Source of the DNA: Pandoraea captiosa
Lineage (GTDB): Bacteria; Pseudomonadota; Gammaproteobacteria; Burkholderiales; Burkholderiaceae
Direction of reading: 5' to 3'
DNA length: 64,000 bases
Assembly (NCBI RefSeq): GCF_902459775.1
Contig: NZ_CABPSQ010000001.1
Coordinates: 806,001 to 870,000 of the forward strand
The notes under the pieces were generated by a model, which saw nothing but the letters and a program-made list of their open reading frames with translations, was not told the DNA's origin and ran no database searches. A program made the translations under genes and the position numbers. Positions 62,144 to 64,000 of the stretch are shown here, in pieces (position 1 is the stretch's first letter; the number at the start of each line of letters is the position of its first letter).

Positions 62144-62887
62144 ATGAAACGCATCGCACAGACGATCGTGTTCTGGGGCGTGTTGCTCGCGCTGTGGGAA
62201 ATGGCCGTGACGTACTTCAAGGTGCAGTCGTACCTGATGCCGCCGCCGTCCGCCATCTTTCGTGCCGCCTGGGAGGTCCATCCGCAGATGATGGCCGACA
62301 CCTGGGTGACGACCGTCGAAGTGCTGACGGGCTTCGTTGCGGCGGTCGCGGGCGGCCTCGTGATCGGCGTGGTCATCAGCTACAGCGCATTGGCACGGCG
62401 CACGCTGTACCCGCTCGTGACCGCGCTGCAAAGCATGCCGAAGATCGCGCTCGCGCCGCTCATGATCGTGTGGTTCGGATATGGCTTCGCTTCGAAGCTG
62501 GCGTCCACGTTCCTGTTCGCGTTTTTCCCCGTCGTGGTGGCGACAATGGGCGGACTCGCCTCGGTGGCGCGCAACCTCGACGAGCACTTCCGCGCGCTGG
62601 GCGCCAGTCCGTGGGACACCTTCTGGCGGCTTTATCTGCCCGCAGCGCTCCCGGCGTTCGCGGATGGTCTGAAGATCGCCATGCCGCTTGCCGTCATCGG
62701 CGCGATCGTCGGTGAGTTCATCGGGTCGGAAGAGGGGCTGGGACATCTGATCGTGTTCGCGTCGGCGGCAGCACGCACCGATGTCATGTTCGCCGCCATT
62801 CTCATGGTGACGCTGCTGGCCGTGGCGCTCTACTGGGTCATCGAGCGCCTGGCGCGCTTCGTCTGGTGGCGGGGGATCAACGTATGA
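62144..62887 (+). CDS. ABC transporter permease (NitT/TauT type)
   Basis: 247 residues, six predicted helices. The EAA loop that contacts the ATPase is HFRALGASPWDTFWRLYLP, followed by AIVGEFIGSEEGLG. This is the inner-membrane subunit for the binding protein encoded upstream. Its stop overlaps the ATPase start codon (ATGA). AGGAGA precedes the ATG. Confidence 0.95.
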   Translation: MKRIAQTIVFWGVLLALWEMAVTYFKVQSYLMPPPSAIFRAAWEVHPQMMADTWVTTVEVLTGFVAAVAGGLVIGVVISYSALARRTLYPLVTALQSMPKIALAPLMIVWFGYGFASKLASTFLFAFFPVVVATMGGLASVARNLDEHFRALGASPWDTFWRLYLPAALPAFADGLKIAMPLAVIGAIVGEFIGSEEGLGHLIVFASAAARTDVMFAAILMVTLLAVALYWVIERLARFVWWRGINV

Positions 62888-63762
62888 GCCACCTGAAGGC
62901 GAACACTGTGACGCCATTCCCGACTTCTCCCGCGTCCGCTCTGCCCTCGGTTGCGCAGGGCGCCGACACGCCCGACATCGGTGCGAAGCCGGGCGACGTC
63001 ATGATCGAAGTGAGTCACGTCGACAAGACCTTCGCCGCCAAGCAACGCAAGGGCGCGCCCGTCAGGATTCTCGACGACGTCTCGCTGGCGATCGCCGATC
63101 GCGAGTTCGTGTCGATTCTCGGCGCGAGCGGTTGCGGCAAGAGCACGTTGCTGCGCATCGTGGCGGGCCTCGTGCCGCATGACGGCGGCGAGGTGCGTGT
63201 CGGCGGGCAGCGCGTGTCGCGTCCCGTGCCGGAGATCGGCGTGGTATTCCAGACGAGCAACATGCTGCCGTGGCTGACGGTGCGACAGAACCTGATGCTA
63301 GGCACGCGCCTGCGCAAGATTCCGAAAGACAAGAGCGAACCGCGTGTGCAGGCGCTGCTGGAAATGCTCGGACTCGCGCAGTTCGCCGAACATCATCCGC
63401 ACGAGCTCTCCGGCGGCATGCGCCAGCGTGCGTCCATCGGACAGATTCTGGCGCTCGAGCCCAAGGTGCTGCTCATGGACGAGCCGTTCGGCGCACTCGA
63501 CGCGCTCACGCGAGACAACCTGAACGTCGAATTGCTGCGCATCTGGCAGGAGCACCGGCAGACGGTGTTGCTGGTCACGCACAGCATCGAGGAGGCGGTA
63601 TTCCTGTCGGATCGCGTGATCGTGATGTCGGCGCGCCCGGGCAAGGTCGAGCAGGAGGTGGTGATCGATCTGCCGCGTCCGCGCTCGCCGCAGACGATCA
63701 AGCAGCATCCCCGGTACGCCGGGTACATCGCGCAGCTCTCGCAGCTGATGGGAGTCTATTGA
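62884..63762 (+). CDS. ABC transporter ATP-binding protein
   Basis: 292 residues with Walker A GASGCGKST, Q-loop VVFQTSNMLP, signature LSGGMRQRAS, Walker B LLMDEPFGALD and switch His in LLVTHSIEEAV: all catalytic elements present. The N-terminal ~40 residues are an unstructured extension compared with typical SsuB/TauB. ATGA overlap with the permease gene shows coupling, and its own TGA overlaps the next start. Confidence 0.95.
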   Translation: MSHLKANTVTPFPTSPASALPSVAQGADTPDIGAKPGDVMIEVSHVDKTFAAKQRKGAPVRILDDVSLAIADREFVSILGASGCGKSTLLRIVAGLVPHDGGEVRVGGQRVSRPVPEIGVVFQTSNMLPWLTVRQNLMLGTRLRKIPKDKSEPRVQALLEMLGLAQFAEHHPHELSGGMRQRASIGQILALEPKVLLMDEPFGALDALTRDNLNVELLRIWQEHRQTVLLVTHSIEEAVFLSDRVIVMSARPGKVEQEVVIDLPRPRSPQTIKQHPRYAGYIAQLSQLMGVY

Positions 63763-64000
63763 TGGACAGGCAGACGTTTGCTGCGCCGGCGCCCCGCGAT
63801 TGGGAGTCCGCGCGCGCGCTGATGCGCACGCTCGGCCCGCGCTGGTCGAGCGACATCGCGGCGGGTCGCCGTGCGGTGCTCGACGTCTATACGCCGTTGC
63901 TGGAAAAGGCGTCGGCCGAGGGCGTGGCCGTCGCCGTTGAGCGGGATCTGGCGTACGGTCCGCACGTGCGGCACCGGCTGGACGTGTATCGTCCGGTGGC
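63762..64000 (+). CDS. Alpha/beta hydrolase, 3' end outside window
   Basis: The first ~79 residues are visible. The start ATG shares its A with the ATPase stop TGA. The pattern AYGPHVRHRLDVYRPV matches the N-terminus of carboxylesterase/alpha-beta hydrolases that precedes the oxyanion-hole HG motif. The catalytic part is not in the window. As the last visible gene of the operon it could hydrolyse the imported compound or a ring-fission product. Confidence 0.75.
   Translation, partial: MDRQTFAAPAPRDWESARALMRTLGPRWSSDIAAGRRAVLDVYTPLLEKASAEGVAVAVERDLAYGPHVRHRLDVYRPV

Overview
The window reads as chromosome of a GC-rich member of the Burkholderiaceae. Porin, AidA/PixA, BON-domain, DUF2092 and DUF4142 proteins, and the many LysR/GntR/IclR regulators beside catabolic genes, make Pandoraea or a close relative the likely source. 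That placement is inference from protein appearance, not a marker gene. No rRNA, tRNA, CRISPR array, insertion sequence or phage gene was recognised, so this looks like a metabolically versatile core/accessory mix rather than a mobile island.

Layout. 0-1.7 kb: end of a small degradative operon (hypothetical, tautomerase-like, metallo-beta-lactamase-fold hydrolase). 1.7-10.5 kb: MFS exporter, two LysR regulators, an NTF2-like secreted protein, a DUF2252 protein, an envelope group (Asn-Val repeat protein, DUF2092 protein, outer-membrane barrel) and a small DMT transporter. 10.9-19.5 kb: chemoreceptor, DapA-family aldolase, BON-domain low-complexity protein, DUF4142 protein and a large three-domain PLD-VTT-EEP fusion. 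19.5-25.9 kb: VOC protein plus Tat-exported amidase, a diguanylate cyclase, an FRG-domain protein, and a DUF2938 membrane protein with its MerR regulator.

25.9-33.0 kb: a self-contained acyl-CoA catabolic operon. A BoxR-type HTH/shikimate-kinase-like regulator is divergent from a crotonase, a hydroxyacyl-CoA/carnitine-type dehydrogenase, a BKACE-family beta-keto acid cleavage enzyme, a periplasmic binding protein and a feruloyl-CoA-synthase-like ligase. 33.1-36.2 kb: MFS importer divergent from a cupin plus IclR regulator, with two copies of one 17-bp palindrome between them. 36.2-41.8 kb: SDR and its LysR, an esterase, a solitary AAA ATPase and a PAP2 phosphatase.

42.2-51.6 kb: NarL-type two-component pair, then two cytosine-deaminase-like amidohydrolases, DUF1097, a Tat-exported gamma-glutamyltransferase, LysR and ureidoglycine aminohydrolase: a nitrogen-compound scavenging locus. 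51.9-53.0 kb: two AidA/PixA proteins. 53.5-64 kb: a GntR/FCD regulon tied together by four near-identical GTATAC-centred operators. It controls two VOC proteins, a porin, an LVIVD-type protein, a D-2-hydroxyacid dehydrogenase, an FAH-family hydrolase, a NitT/TauT-type ABC importer and an alpha/beta hydrolase cut by the window end. This last cluster is the best candidate here for an undescribed, probably aromatic-compound, uptake and degradation system.

Short in-tandem repeats of 9-12 bp in 3-5 copies recur at gene ends and starts throughout, a notable property of this genome.
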